Positions 1 through 9,578 of a stretch of 64,000 nucleotides of DNA are shown here, in pieces. Every line of letters begins with the position of its first letter. Positions within the stretch are counted from its first letter, which is position 1. The position numbers and the translations under genes are program-made. Location: positions 62,001 to 126,000 of the forward strand of contig NZ_CALPCH010000002.1 of the NCBI RefSeq assembly GCF_943193005.1, written 5' to 3'. The stretch is from Pumilibacter intestinalis (lineage in GTDB: Bacteria; Bacillota; Clostridia; Christensenellales; Pumilibacteraceae). Below the pieces are notes generated by a model, which saw only the letters and a list, made by a program, of their open reading frames with translations, did no database searches and had not been told where the DNA came from.

Positions 1-720
1 TTTTGGGGCAACTATATAATACCCACTTTGAGCATAAACAATCGCGAATACGGGGTAAAGGGGAAGCCCACCAACAACGGACACCGCAACCCGCCGTATT
101 TGCAGTACCGCGGCAGTATAGTGCCGTATGTAAATTACATTATTTACCACGGGCTTACCCGTTACGGATTGGACGAGATTGCGGGCATGGTTGCGTACAA
201 ATCCGCCAAACTGTGGCAGAACAACGAAAACGACAACGTGGAAAACTATTCGCTTTATCTTCCTAACGGCAAGCGTTACAAATCCAAAGAATATCTTTCG
301 GCTTACGGCAATATGCTCGCCATGATAGGATTGCAGGAACTGATAGACCTCGAATATTTCCGTCCCGACCTTAAAACCCACGCGCTCAAATTCGGCACTT
401 TCGTGCCCGGCGACCACTCGCTCACGAATATAAAACTGCTCGGCAAATCGTACAGCATAGAGGTGAACGACCTTTCCACAAAGCTCGTTGCCGACAATCT
501 GAACATATTCCACGGCGAGGGAGGAAAGTTTGCGGTGCGCAATTTCCTCGAAACCTCGGGAGGATGCGAATTCATGATTGACGCGCACGAAAACATAACG
601 GTGCACTTAAATATGCCTTGCGCCGATAAGAAAACCACCGTGAAATATTTCTTTATCGTGCCCGTAGGGCGCTCTAAAGTAATCGCCGCCGACGGCATGG
701 TGAACATACAACCGGTATAA
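1..720 (+). CDS. C-terminal part of a GH63/MGH1-like glycoside hydrolase (5' end cut by window)
   Basis: The reading frame is open from the first base, so the gene begins outside the window; about 239 residues are visible. The segment QYRGSIVPYVNYIIYHGL followed by TRYG resembles the YWRGxIWPxxNYLxYxGLxxYG signature of the (alpha/alpha)6-barrel glycosidases of the GH63 / mannosylglycerate hydrolase (MGH1) type. The rest, with an Asn-Glu-Asn stretch, a Tyr-rich helix and a C-terminal beta region, fits the end of that catalytic domain plus a small beta domain. The substrate is probably an alpha-linked glucoside or related sugar, but it cannot be told from this part. An in-frame TTG at 28 could be mistaken for a start; the homology runs upstream of it. 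A terminator hairpin follows directly. The family call is moderately sure, the substrate unknown. Confidence 0.6.
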   Translation, partial: FWGNYIIPTLSINNREYGVKGKPTNNGHRNPPYLQYRGSIVPYVNYIIYHGLTRYGLDEIAGMVAYKSAKLWQNNENDNVENYSLYLPNGKRYKSKEYLSAYGNMLAMIGLQELIDLEYFRPDLKTHALKFGTFVPGDHSLTNIKLLGKSYSIEVNDLSTKLVADNLNIFHGEGGKFAVRNFLETSGGCEFMIDAHENITVHLNMPCADKKTTVKYFFIVPVGRSKVIAADGMVNIQPV

Positions 721-723
721 AAC

Positions 724-761
724 AAAAGAGACTTTGCAAAAAACTTTGTAAAGCCTCTTTT
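724..761 (+). terminator. Rho-independent terminator of the GH63-like gene
   Basis: Four bases after the stop codon, AAAAGAG pairs with CTCTTTT and an inner CTTTGCA pairs with TGTAAAG (one G-T), followed by an A/T-rich run. This is a clear intrinsic terminator for the plus-strand gene. Confidence 0.75.
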
Positions 762-770
762 AATATTTAT

Positions 771-817
771 GCAAGGCGTCGATTTGCTACGCATGAATTT
801 TCGTATCGACGCCTTGC
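771..817. repeat. 13-bp perfect inverted repeat
   Basis: GCAAGGCGTCGAT at 771-783 is exactly repeated in reverse complement at 805-817, with a 21-base loop. It lies 10 bases past the terminator, in a gene-free stretch. It lacks a T-run, so it is not an obvious terminator. It could be a structured RNA arm, a protein-binding site or a remnant of a mobile element. Confidence 0.6.
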
Positions 818-1044
818 ACCTTACTCGAAGTTCCATAAAACGTAACCGTTGTATTTTTCGAGTGACCAAGGAGTCGTTTTATCGGTTGTAAACAATCGGA
901 AAAAATTTTGTAACAGACCGTTGCCTTGTACTTATAGATTGAGTATGCCGTGCGATTATTATACGGTATCCGCAAATTTTCTTTTTGTAAAGATTTTACA
1001 AATCCCGACGCTTCGCAAAAACGTATATTTGAAAAACAAATAAA
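818..1044. other. Gene-free stretch between the glycosidase gene and groEL
   Basis: No credible gene is seen. Smaller inverted repeats are present (for example ACTCGAA near 823 with TTCGAGT near 858, and TTTGTAAA with TTTACAAA near 985-1000). The minus-strand reading frame ending at 787 contains LLGHSKNTTVTFY, which faintly resembles the end of a tyrosine recombinase, but no other catalytic motif is present. It is best treated as decayed or noncoding DNA. Confidence 0.4.
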
Positions 1045-1071
1045 AAAGGACGCCCATACGGGACGCCCTTT
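1045..1071 (-). terminator. Terminator of groES-groEL
   Basis: Just past the groEL stop, AAAGG pairs with CCTTT, and an inner CG/CG plus CCC/GGG pairing (one mismatch, one bulge) closes on an ATAC loop. On the minus strand this is followed by a run of T. It fits an intrinsic terminator for the chaperonin operon. Confidence 0.65.
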
Positions 1072-1082
1072 CATTTAATTTT

Positions 1083-2732
<1,650 letters not shown>

Positions 2733-3017
2733 TTATTCCACTACGGCAAGCACGTCGCTCTGGCGCATTATGGTAACGTCTTTGCCGTCGATTTTGAATT
2801 CGCTGCCGGCGTACTTGGAGTAAAGCACTTTATCGCCGACTTTAAGCTCCATTACAACGTCTTTGCCGTCCACGTTTCCGCCGGGGCCTACGGCAACTAC
2901 CTTTGCCATTTGGGGCTTCTCCTGGTCTTTCGCCAAAAGCACTATGCCGCTTTTGGTTTTCTCTTCGCTGTCAATCGGTTCTATTACAATCCGGTCGAAC
3001 AAAGGTCTGATTTTCAT
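2733..3017 (-). CDS. groES: Co-chaperonin GroES
   Basis: 94 residues, the usual size. It caps the GroEL ring. The sequence starts MKIRPLFDRIVIEPIDSEEK, and the mobile-loop region (KTKSGIVLLAKDQEKPQMAKV) and the turn GDKVLYSKYAGSEF match the family. It is the first gene of the groES-groEL operon, with AGGAGG 7 bases before the ATG. The upstream region holds a perfect sigma-A promoter overlapped downstream by CtsR heptad repeats; no CIRCE (TTAGCACTC-N9-GAGTGCTAA) is visible. Control by CtsR is therefore inferred from the DNA. Confidence 0.98.
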   Translation of the reverse strand: MKIRPLFDRIVIEPIDSEEKTKSGIVLLAKDQEKPQMAKVVAVGPGGNVDGKDVVMELKVGDKVLYSKYAGSEFKIDGKDVTIMRQSDVLAVVE

Positions 3018-3130
3018 AGTTATATCCTCCTGAATAGATTATTAACTTATTGGACTTAAATATAATAGCGTAAAAGTCAAAAAATAGCAAGTGTTTGCAA
3101 AAAGTTTTTGAAAAGTCAAACGTTTTTAAC

Positions 3131-3153
3131 TTTGACTTTCTTTGACCTTTGAC
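3131..3153 (-). promoter_or_regulatory. CtsR operator of groES-groEL
   Basis: On the minus strand the site contains GGTCAAAGAAAGTCAAA preceded by a further GTCAAA, giving three GTCAAA heptads. This is the known CtsR recognition pattern (A/GGTCAAANANA/GGTCAAA). It starts 10 bases after the -10 box, so bound CtsR would cover the transcription start. The same 23 bases recur before ctsR. More GTCAAA half sites lie at 3115-3120 and 3076-3081. Confidence 0.85.
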
Positions 3154-3162
3154 TTAGAAAAT

Positions 3163-3191
3163 ATTATAACGCCGCCAATTGCGTTTGTCAA
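3163..3191 (-). promoter_or_regulatory. Sigma-A promoter of groES-groEL
   Basis: On the minus strand, TTGACA (3186-3191) and TATAAT (3163-3168) are separated by exactly 17 bases: a full-consensus promoter, as expected for a strong heat-shock promoter held off by a repressor. Confidence 0.9.
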
Positions 3192-3272
3192 GAAAATTTT
3201 ACGGCTTTTGTAAAAAAATTTTAACGCGAGTATTTTTGCGGCAATAGGGGGGGGCGAGGTACGCGAAATTGC

Positions 3273-3301
3273 TTGCGAACTTTGGGCTTATGTTATATAA
3301 T
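3273..3301 (+). promoter_or_regulatory. Sigma-A promoter of the dCMP deaminase gene
   Basis: TTGCGA (3273-3278), 17-base spacer, TATAAT (3296-3301), 31 bases before the ATG at 3333. Confidence 0.65.
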
Positions 3302-3332
3302 AGGTAAAAAGGTACGGAGAGAAAAACATATC

Positions 3333-3782
3333 ATGGATAAATGGGACAATAGATTTATGGAGGTTGCCGACCTCGTTGCCTCGTGGTCGAGTTGCTTTCA
3401 GGAAAACAGGCAGGTGGGCGCGGTTATCGCTCTAAATAAGCGCATACTCACAACGGGATATAACGGCGCAAGCAGCGGGGTAAAGAGTTGCAAGGAGCGC
3501 GGAGTGTGCCTCAGGCGCGAGCTCGGTATTCCGTCGGGCACGCGGCACGAGGTGTGCTACGCAACTCACGCGGAGCAAAACGCCATAATTCAGGCGGCAA
3601 GGCTGGGGCTTAGCGTAGACGGCGCGACTTTGTACTGCACGCACCAACCTTGCGTTATTTGCGCTAAAATGATAATAAACAGCGGCATAAAGCGCATAGT
3701 TTACCGCGAAGGATATCCCGACGAATTTTCTTTGCAACTCTTAGGCGAGGCGGGCGTACAAATAGAAAAGTTCGAAAAGTAA
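3333..3782 (+). CDS. dCMP deaminase family protein (ComEB-like)
   Basis: 149 residues from the ATG at 3333, chosen because the homology starts at [19 protein letters not shown] and GGAGAG lies before it; an upstream in-frame TTG at 3273 falls inside the promoter. It is a zinc deaminase that converts dCMP to dUMP, feeding thymidylate synthesis in the cytoplasm. The HAEQNAI motif (zinc ligand His and catalytic Glu) and PCVICAKM (two zinc Cys) are intact. An extra Cys/His-containing segment ([14 protein letters not shown] ... THAEQ) is typical of the dCMP deaminase/ComEB branch. It stands between groES, which is divergent, and a surface protein gene. Substrate call by family. Confidence 0.88.
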   Translation: MDKWDNRFMEVADLVASWSSCFQENRQVGAVIALNKRILTTGYNGASSGVKSCKERGVCLRRELGIPSGTRHEVCYATHAEQNAIIQAARLGLSVDGATLYCTHQPCVICAKMIINSGIKRIVYREGYPDEFSLQLLGEAGVQIEKFEK

Positions 3783-3814
3783 ATATTTGTAAAATTACCG
3801 AGGATAAAAATTAT

Positions 3815-4780
3815 ATGTTAAGAAAAAAAGCAGTTAATAATACTTTGCTTGCGTTGGCGGTTTTCGTTGTTTTAACGATTGCATACTTTTTGTCCTTTTC
3901 GTCCTCGTTCGGCGTTTTTGAAAACGCGCTTGCAAACGATAAATCCATACCCGACTTCTCGTTTATAGAAAGTTGTCCGAATAGCGTGTATCGCGGCGAT
4001 TTATTTAGGTTCGGAGTTTTGGTTATAGATAGCGAAGAGGATAATACCGAGCAAGCCAAACCACTGAATCGTTACGTAAAAACTCTTATAGACCCGAGCG
4101 GAATAAAAGTTTACGAGGTTTCGGGTTACGGCGAACGGTATCGCACCGCGGTAACAGCCGAGAACGCCGGCGATTATGTATTGAAAAAAACGGGAACGTA
4201 TACCGTTTGGTATCAAATGTTTGACGCCGACGGCAACCGTTGCGTGCTTTCGAGAACCGTGACGGTGAGTGAGCGCAACACAGTAAATACGCAGTTGTTT
4301 GACGAGCGTTTTACTGTTTCGCAGGAGTATGCGGGCATAAACGTAGGCGACAGGTTCGTTTTTAACGGTTTGGAAATTTCGGAACGGTTTGACGGTATGG
4401 AAAGCGTTCGCTATATAAAGCAGTTGAAAGACGAAAACGGCGACGTGTTGTATTGTACCGAAGGAACGGGCGAAAGTTACCGCTTGGCTCAATCGCCGGA
4501 CGACTTAAACGGTTACGTTATCGAGAGTGCGGGAAAATACACCGTAACGTATTTCGCTTACGGAGAAATGAGTAATTCGTATTATTGCGAAAAATCGTTT
4601 ATCGCGGAAGGGAAAATCGTAGATAACGAAAGCTTAGAGGGCGAAAGCTCGGATAAAGGCAATCGCGGCGGTTGCGGCGGATATCTTAATGACGGCGGCG
4701 GAGTTTATCGGGGCTTTGTAGCCGCAGTGTGTTTGCTCGCCGTTGTATCGAGTAAAAGGGCGCGAAAAAATATTTTGTAA
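3815..4780 (+). CDS. Secreted/cell-surface protein with Ig-like domains and a C-terminal Gly-Cys-Gly-Gly / membrane tail
   Basis: 321 residues, not recognised as a named family. Residues 8-30 form a signal or anchor helix (LLALAVFVVLTIAYFLSF). Two repeated beta-rich blocks follow, each built as 'YRGDxFxFG ... YxxxxTGTYTVWYQxxDADG' and 'NVGDRFVFNG ... ESAGKYTVTYFAYG', which look like Ig-like/PKD-like surface domains. The C-terminus has a Ser/Gly linker, GCGGYLNDGGG, a hydrophobic stretch (FVAAVCLLAVV) and a basic end (SSKRARKNIL). This is the three-part plan of C-terminal sorting or anchoring signals. The Shine-Dalgarno is CGAGGA. The gene ends just before the ctsR promoter. The function is probably structural at the envelope; the sorting idea is inference. 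Confidence 0.7.
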   Translation: MLRKKAVNNTLLALAVFVVLTIAYFLSFSSSFGVFENALANDKSIPDFSFIESCPNSVYRGDLFRFGVLVIDSEEDNTEQAKPLNRYVKTLIDPSGIKVYEVSGYGERYRTAVTAENAGDYVLKKTGTYTVWYQMFDADGNRCVLSRTVTVSERNTVNTQLFDERFTVSQEYAGINVGDRFVFNGLEISERFDGMESVRYIKQLKDENGDVLYCTEGTGESYRLAQSPDDLNGYVIESAGKYTVTYFAYGEMSNSYYCEKSFIAEGKIVDNESLEGESSDKGNRGGCGGYLNDGGGVYRGFVAAVCLLAVVSSKRARKNIL

Positions 4781-4796
4781 ATTTTATCAAAACCCC

Positions 4797-4825
4797 TTGA
4801 CAAATCCGTCGAGGGGTATTATAAT
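4797..4825 (+). promoter_or_regulatory. Sigma-A promoter of ctsR-mcsA-mcsB-clpC
   Basis: TTGACA (4797-4802), 17-base spacer, TATAAT (4820-4825): full consensus, identical in layout to the groES promoter. Confidence 0.9.
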
Positions 4826-4827
4826 AG

Positions 4828-4858
4828 GGTCAAAAGTCAAAGGTCAAAGAAAGTCAAA
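4828..4858 (+). promoter_or_regulatory. CtsR operator of the ctsR operon
   Basis: Four GTCAAA heptads in direct repeat (GGTCAAAA, GTCAAAG, GTCAAAGAAA, GTCAAA) begin 3 bases after the -10 box. Bases 4836-4858 are identical to the groES operator. This fits CtsR autoregulation by blocking transcription start. Confidence 0.88.
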
Positions 4859-4930
4859 CTTTGGCGTATGACCGTTTACCTTTCGGGGAAATATAGTAGC
4901 GAAAGGCAAAAGACCGAGGAGGAGAGAGTC

Positions 4931-5416
4931 ATGGCGAATATAAGCGATATAATCGAAGCGTTTTTGCTCGACACGCTCGGCGACGACGATACTTTGAGTA
5001 TCAGCAGAAACGAGCTTGCAAACTATTTCTCGTGTGCGCCGAGTCAGATAAACTATGTGCTTAGCACGCGTTTTACGCCCGAGCGCGGATACACGGTGGA
5101 GTCGCGCAGGGGCGGCGGCGGGTCTATAACCGTGGTGCGCATTAGTCAGCCTCCGCATGAAATGCTCGAGGAACTCATAGGGCAGACTATTGCAGATGGG
5201 CTTGACTATCACCGCGCTTGTCAGATTACCGACAGAATGGAGGCGGAAAGACTGCTTTCGCGCGAGACGGCGCAGGTACTGAAAATAGCTCTTGCCGATA
5301 AATCGCTCGTTGCGCCGGGAATAGCCAAAGACGGATTGCGTGCGGGAATAATGAAATCGGTTCTTTTGTATCTTTTGAAAATGAACGACGACGGAATACG
5401 ACCGCGACGGGTTTGA
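4931..5416 (+). CDS. ctsR: Transcriptional repressor CtsR
   Basis: 161 residues from the ATG at 4931; the preceding GAGGAGGAGAG is the ribosome site, and an upstream in-frame ATG at 4868 lies only 9 bases past the operator. CtsR represses class III heat-shock genes and is released on heat or when McsB/ClpC act on it. The N-terminal winged helix (ISDIIEAFLLDTL ... ISRNELANYFSCAPSQINYVLSTRF) and the DNA-contacting beta-wing with GGGGS (SRRGGGGSITV) are intact. The C-terminal helical domain, the McsB target region, follows. It is the first gene of the four-gene operon and autoregulated by the operator at its promoter. Confidence 0.96.
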   Translation: MANISDIIEAFLLDTLGDDDTLSISRNELANYFSCAPSQINYVLSTRFTPERGYTVESRRGGGGSITVVRISQPPHEMLEELIGQTIADGLDYHRACQITDRMEAERLLSRETAQVLKIALADKSLVAPGIAKDGLRAGIMKSVLLYLLKMNDDGIRPRRV

Positions 5417-5459
5417 CGGAAAGCGGTTTGTCTAAATAAATGAAAGGAGATAATCGGTT

Positions 5460-5945
5460 ATGTTATGCGACGAATGCGGAAAGAACAAGGCTACTTTCCA
5501 TTCGATAGAAAAGATAAACGGAGTTACCAACGAGCGGCATTTGTGCTCGGAATGTCAGAAAAAGTACGGCGGCAGTATCATGAAAATGTCGGGGCTGGGC
5601 AGTTTGTTCGGCGGGTTCGGCGATTTCTTTGCCGAGCCGCGGTTGCCTAAGCGCGAAGAATATATTTGCAAATCGTGCGGAACTACGGGCGACGAGTTCT
5701 TAGAGAGCGGTTTTGTGGGGTGTAGCGACTGCTACAGAGAGTTCGCACCCATTATTATGCCTGTAATACGTAGGATGCAAAGCGGCGACGCGAGCCATGT
5801 GGGCAAAGTTGCAAGCGGCGTGGAAAACAGCGTGAGCACCGAGTACGAGCGGCTCAAAAAGGAACTCGAAAAGGCGATAGAGCTTGAAGAATACGAGCAA
5901 GCGAGCATAATACGCGACAGAATGAGACAACTCAAGGGAGAATAA
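5460..5945 (+). CDS. mcsA: McsA, zinc-binding activator of protein-arginine kinase McsB
   Basis: 161 residues. McsA activates McsB and links it to ClpC. Two pairs of CxxC are visible: CDECG / CSECQ near residues 3-33 and CKSCG / CSDCY near residues 63-85. These give two zinc-binding modules. The C-terminus (ELEKAIELEEYEQASIIRD and following) is the UVR-type helix pair that resembles the ClpC M-domain. It lies 43 bases after ctsR with AAAGGAG before the ATG, and 4 bases before mcsB. All cysteines are present. Confidence 0.95.
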   Translation: MLCDECGKNKATFHSIEKINGVTNERHLCSECQKKYGGSIMKMSGLGSLFGGFGDFFAEPRLPKREEYICKSCGTTGDEFLESGFVGCSDCYREFAPIIMPVIRRMQSGDASHVGKVASGVENSVSTEYERLKKELEKAIELEEYEQASIIRDRMRQLKGE

Positions 5946-5949
5946 TATA

Positions 5950-6993
5950 ATGAGCGGAAATTATAACGACGTTGTGGTTACGAGCAGAGTTCGTCTTGCC
6001 CGCAATGCGGAGGGGTTGCCGTATCCGCATAAACTGAACGACGACAGGGCGTTGTTGCTTGTGCGCAAAGTGTACGAAGCGGTAAACAAGCGGCGTTCTG
6101 ACGAAAACGCCGACGACGCCTACGGCAACGAGGAATACGCGCTTTACCGCATGGAAACGCTCGGCGATATAGACGGCGAGGTGCTCAGAGAAAAGCATCT
6201 TATAAGCAGCGACCTTTTGGACAACAAGAAATACGGCGCGGCTATAATAAACGACAGCGAAACGGTGAGCGTAATGGTGGGCGAGGAAGACCACATACGC
6301 GCACAGTGTATTTTGCAAGGTTTCAATTTGCCCGAGGCGTACCGCAAGATAAACGGAGTGGACGACGATATTTCCAAAGCGGTCAAATTCGCTTACGACC
6401 CCAAACTCGGATATCTCACGAGTTGCCCCACCAACATAGGCACGGGAATGAGAGCTTCGGCAATGATGTTTCTTCCGGGACTGAGCATAACGCACAATCT
6501 CGAACAGTGCGTGGGTGCGGTTGCAAGGCTCAACATGACTATTCGCGGCGTGTACGGAGAGGGTAGCGAAACCGACGGCTATCTGTATCAGATTTCCAAC
6601 CAAAAAACGCTCGGCGTATCCGAGCAAGATATTCTTTCGTCGGTGCAGGCTTCGATAGGACATATAGCCGACACCGAGCTGAAAGCGCGTGACGAGCTGT
6701 ATAAAGCGGGCGAAACCGCGCTCAAAGACCGCATTTTGCGCTCATTTGGTATACTATGTCACGCATATACGCTCGACAGCAAAGAGTTTATGAAACTTTT
6801 TGCCATGGTGAAACTCGGCGCGTACTACGGGCTTATCAAAGTTTCCGACTCTCAAAAATTCGAGAAACTCGTTACCGACGCACAGCCCGCAAACATACTC
6901 AATTTGAGCGGCAAAAAGCTGGGCGAAGAAGAGCGCGATATATTCCGCGCGGCTTACGTGGCAAAAACGCTCAAAAGCATTTGTAAAAGATAA
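5950..6993 (+). CDS. mcsB: Protein arginine kinase McsB
   Basis: 347 residues, the family length. McsB phosphorylates arginines on CtsR and on misfolded proteins, marking them for ClpC-ClpP. It shares the phosphagen kinase fold. The N-terminal VVTSRVRLARNAEGLP, the central TSCPTNIGTGMRAS and the IRGVYGEGSE loop are the guanidino-kinase nucleotide-binding motifs. The gene follows mcsA by 4 bases, so translation is likely coupled. It is expressed from the CtsR-controlled promoter. Confidence 0.96.
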   Translation: MSGNYNDVVVTSRVRLARNAEGLPYPHKLNDDRALLLVRKVYEAVNKRRSDENADDAYGNEEYALYRMETLGDIDGEVLREKHLISSDLLDNKKYGAAIINDSETVSVMVGEEDHIRAQCILQGFNLPEAYRKINGVDDDISKAVKFAYDPKLGYLTSCPTNIGTGMRASAMMFLPGLSITHNLEQCVGAVARLNMTIRGVYGEGSETDGYLYQISNQKTLGVSEQDILSSVQASIGHIADTELKARDELYKAGETALKDRILRSFGILCHAYTLDSKEFMKLFAMVKLGAYYGLIKVSDSQKFEKLVTDAQPANILNLSGKKLGEEERDIFRAAYVAKTLKSICKR

Positions 6994-7007
6994 GGAGGTA
7001 TTTAATT

Positions 7008-9422
7008 ATGACTTTTCCCGTTTCCGAAAATATGAAAAAGGCGGTGGATTCGGCGCACGACGCGGCTATGCGTTACAGCAATCCCGTAATAGGGACCGAG
7101 CACATGCTTTACGGTCTTGTTACCACCGAGGGCAGTCTTGCGGGTCAGCTTTTGCTCAAAGGCGGATTGCGCCCCGAAACGCTCGAAAAGATTTTCGAGG
7201 AGTCCGACCACGTTTCTCAACCCGACGTAGACCTTACGCCGCGCGTAAAGCAAACTTTTATGATAGCGCAAAGGTTGAGCCAAAGTAACGGCGGCACTTT
7301 TGTGGGCACGGAACACTTTTTGTTCTGTATGCTTCAAGACCCCACTTCGTTTGCCTATTCGATTTTGGCGAGCATAAGCACCATGAATATAGGCGGTATT
7401 CTCGAAAAGTTGCAAGAGGCAATCGGGGGCGGGCGCACCGATGCGGCGGGAACGTCGGCGAGCGGCGGCAACGCTCTTCCCGCGCAACTTTCCGACCTCG
7501 GCATAGACCTTACGCAGAGGGCGCGAGAGCACAAGATAGACCCCGTAATAGGCAGAAAAGAGGAAATCGAGCGCATAATTCAAATCCTCTGCCGCAAGAC
7601 CAAAAACAATCCCGTGCTTATAGGCGAGCCCGGCGTGGGCAAAAGCGCGGTTGTGGAGGGGCTTAGCAAAGCCATTGTTGAAGGCAACGTACCCGAGCTG
7701 CTCAAAAACAAAATAGTGTTCAGTCTCGACCTCGGTTCGCTTATGGCGGGCACTAAGTATCGCGGTGCACTCGAGGAAAAACTCAAAAACGCGATAGACC
7801 TTATAAAGTCGCAACAGAACATAATAGTGTTCATAGACGAGTTGCACACGCTCGCGCAGGCGGGGAGCAAGGAAGGAGAGGTTTCTCCCGCCGATATTCT
7901 CAAGCCCTATCTTGCCCGCGGCGAAATGCAGACCATAGGTGCAACCACAACCGACGAGTACCGCAAGTTCATAGAAACCGACAAAGCTCTCGAACGCAGA
8001 TTTCAGCCCATAATAGTAGCTCCGCCGGGAGTGGACGACACCATAGAAATACTTCGCGGCATACGCGACAACTACGAAGCGTTTCATAAAATCAAGATAT
8101 CCGACGAAGCTCTCGTTGCGGCGGCTAAACTCAGCGACAGATATATAACCGACAGGTTTTTGCCCGATAAGGCGATAGACCTTATAGACGAAGCTATGAG
8201 CAAAGCCAAAGTGGGCAAAAACACCGTGCCCGACGGCTTGAAAGAAATGGAAGACGAGGTGCGCAATCTCGATAAGCTCAAGCAGGAAGCTCTCAATCAC
8301 GAGGACTACAAAAAGGCGGGAGAACTTCGCGACCGCAGAAAAGAACTCGAAGCCAAGATAGAGCGCAAAAAACTCGATTGGAGCAAAAACTCGGAGCGCG
8401 TCGGCGACGAAATAGGTCCCGAGGAAATAGCCGAGGTTGTGAGCAAGTGGACCAAAATACCGGTAACCAAACTAACCGAAACCGAAACGCAACGGCTTGT
8501 AAATCTCGAAGAGATATTGCACAAGCGAGTAATAGGTCAAGACGCCGCCGTTGTGAGCGTGGCGAAGGCGATAAGGCGTGCTCGCGCGGGCTTGAAAGAC
8601 GCCAACCGCCCTATAGGTACGTTTTTGTTCCTCGGTCCTACGGGCGTGGGCAAAACCGAACTTACCAAAGCTCTCGGCGAAGCTATGTTCGACGACGAGA
8701 ACGCCGTAATCAGGTTGGATATGTCCGAATACATGGAAGCTCATTCGGTGAGCAAACTCATAGGCGCGCCTCCGGGATACGTAGGTTTCGACGACGGCGG
8801 ACAGCTTACCGAGCAGGTGCGCAGAAGACCGTATTCGGTTGTACTGTTCGACGAGATAGAAAAGGCGCATCCCGACGTATACAACGCTCTCCTTCAAATG
8901 CTCGACGACGGCAGGATGACCGACAGCCAAGGCAGAGTGGTAAGTTTTAAGAATACCATAATAATAATGACGAGCAACGCGGGTGTTGCCGACTTAAAGC
9001 AGACAAGTCGCAGTTTGGGATTTTCGTCGCAGAGCACCGAAGCTCCCGACGAAAAGCGCACGGAAGAAATTCTCACCGACGCGCTCAAGCGGCACTTTAA
9101 GCCCGAATTCCTCAACCGTATAGACGTTGTGAGCATATTCCACCACCTCGGCAAGCAGGATATAGCCAAAATTGCGGATATAATGCTCGCAAAGGTGCAA
9201 AAGTCGCTTTCCGAGCGCGGAATAACTCTCAAGCTTACCGACGCGGCGACGGACTTTATAGTAAACCGCGGCTACGACCCCGAGTACGGCGCACGCCCGC
9301 TCCGCAGAGTGATAGAACAGTACGTGGAGGACAACATTGCCGAAGCTTTGCTTGACGGAAGCGTGCGGGATAACTCGGTAATTACCGTAGATATTGTGGA
9401 TGGACAGGTGAAAATACGGTAG
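7008..9422 (+). CDS. clpC: ATP-dependent Clp protease ATP-binding subunit ClpC
   Basis: 804 residues, Hsp100 unfoldase that feeds ClpP. Clp_N repeats occupy about residues 1-145 ([18 protein letters not shown] and the second copy [20 protein letters not shown]). NBD1 has Walker A GEPGVGKS near residue 206 and Walker [11 protein letters not shown] near 272. A middle domain with a UVR-like stretch ([18 protein letters not shown]) spans about 395-470, the McsA/adaptor-binding part. NBD2 has [10 protein letters not shown] near 542 and [15 protein letters not shown]. It is the last gene of the ctsR operon with AAGGAGG before the ATG. ClpP is not in this window. Confidence 0.97.
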   Translation: MTFPVSENMKKAVDSAHDAAMRYSNPVIGTEHMLYGLVTTEGSLAGQLLLKGGLRPETLEKIFEESDHVSQPDVDLTPRVKQTFMIAQRLSQSNGGTFVGTEHFLFCMLQDPTSFAYSILASISTMNIGGILEKLQEAIGGGRTDAAGTSASGGNALPAQLSDLGIDLTQRAREHKIDPVIGRKEEIERIIQILCRKTKNNPVLIGEPGVGKSAVVEGLSKAIVEGNVPELLKNKIVFSLDLGSLMAGTKYRGALEEKLKNAIDLIKSQQNIIVFIDELHTLAQAGSKEGEVSPADILKPYLARGEMQTIGATTTDEYRKFIETDKALERRFQPIIVAPPGVDDTIEILRGIRDNYEAFHKIKISDEALVAAAKLSDRYITDRFLPDKAIDLIDEAMSKAKVGKNTVPDGLKEMEDEVRNLDKLKQEALNHEDYKKAGELRDRRKELEAKIERKKLDWSKNSERVGDEIGPEEIAEVVSKWTKIPVTKLTETETQRLVNLEEILHKRVIGQDAAVVSVAKAIRRARAGLKDANRPIGTFLFLGPTGVGKTELTKALGEAMFDDENAVIRLDMSEYMEAHSVSKLIGAPPGYVGFDDGGQLTEQVRRRPYSVVLFDEIEKAHPDVYNALLQMLDDGRMTDSQGRVVSFKNTIIIMTSNAGVADLKQTSRSLGFSSQSTEAPDEKRTEEILTDALKRHFKPEFLNRIDVVSIFHHLGKQDIAKIADIMLAKVQKSLSERGITLKLTDAATDFIVNRGYDPEYGARPLRRVIEQYVEDNIAEALLDGSVRDNSVITVDIVDGQVKIR

Positions 9423-9501
9423 TATATCACGCATAGTATTGATTTGATATAATCGCATTGCAAAAACTTGAAATTATTTACATTAAATTTTCAAAACCCT
9501 A

Positions 9502-9530
9502 TTTACAAGACGGTTAATATGTGATATACT
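9502..9530 (+). promoter_or_regulatory. Sigma-A promoter of hpf
   Basis: TTTACA (9502-9507), 17-base spacer, TATACT (9525-9530), 48 bases before the hpf ATG. No CtsR heptads are seen here, so hpf has its own control. Confidence 0.75.
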
Positions 9531-9578
9531 GTAAACAAGGTGCGAACAGTGCCACTAACTTACCGGGAGGGACTTAGA

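Noticed and set aside
3018-3332. CIRCE element before groES
   Set aside because: No TTAGCACTC-N9-GAGTGCTAA or close variant was found in the upstream region; only CtsR heptads.
7002-8300. 432-codon open frame opposite clpC
   Set aside because: A shadow of the clpC coding sequence with no start signal and no homology.
9421-9530. Inverted repeat AGTATATCAC / GTGATATACT around the clpC-hpf gap
   Set aside because: Ten bases 90 apart in A/T-rich DNA; one half is the hpf -10 region and the other overlaps the clpC stop. Probably chance.
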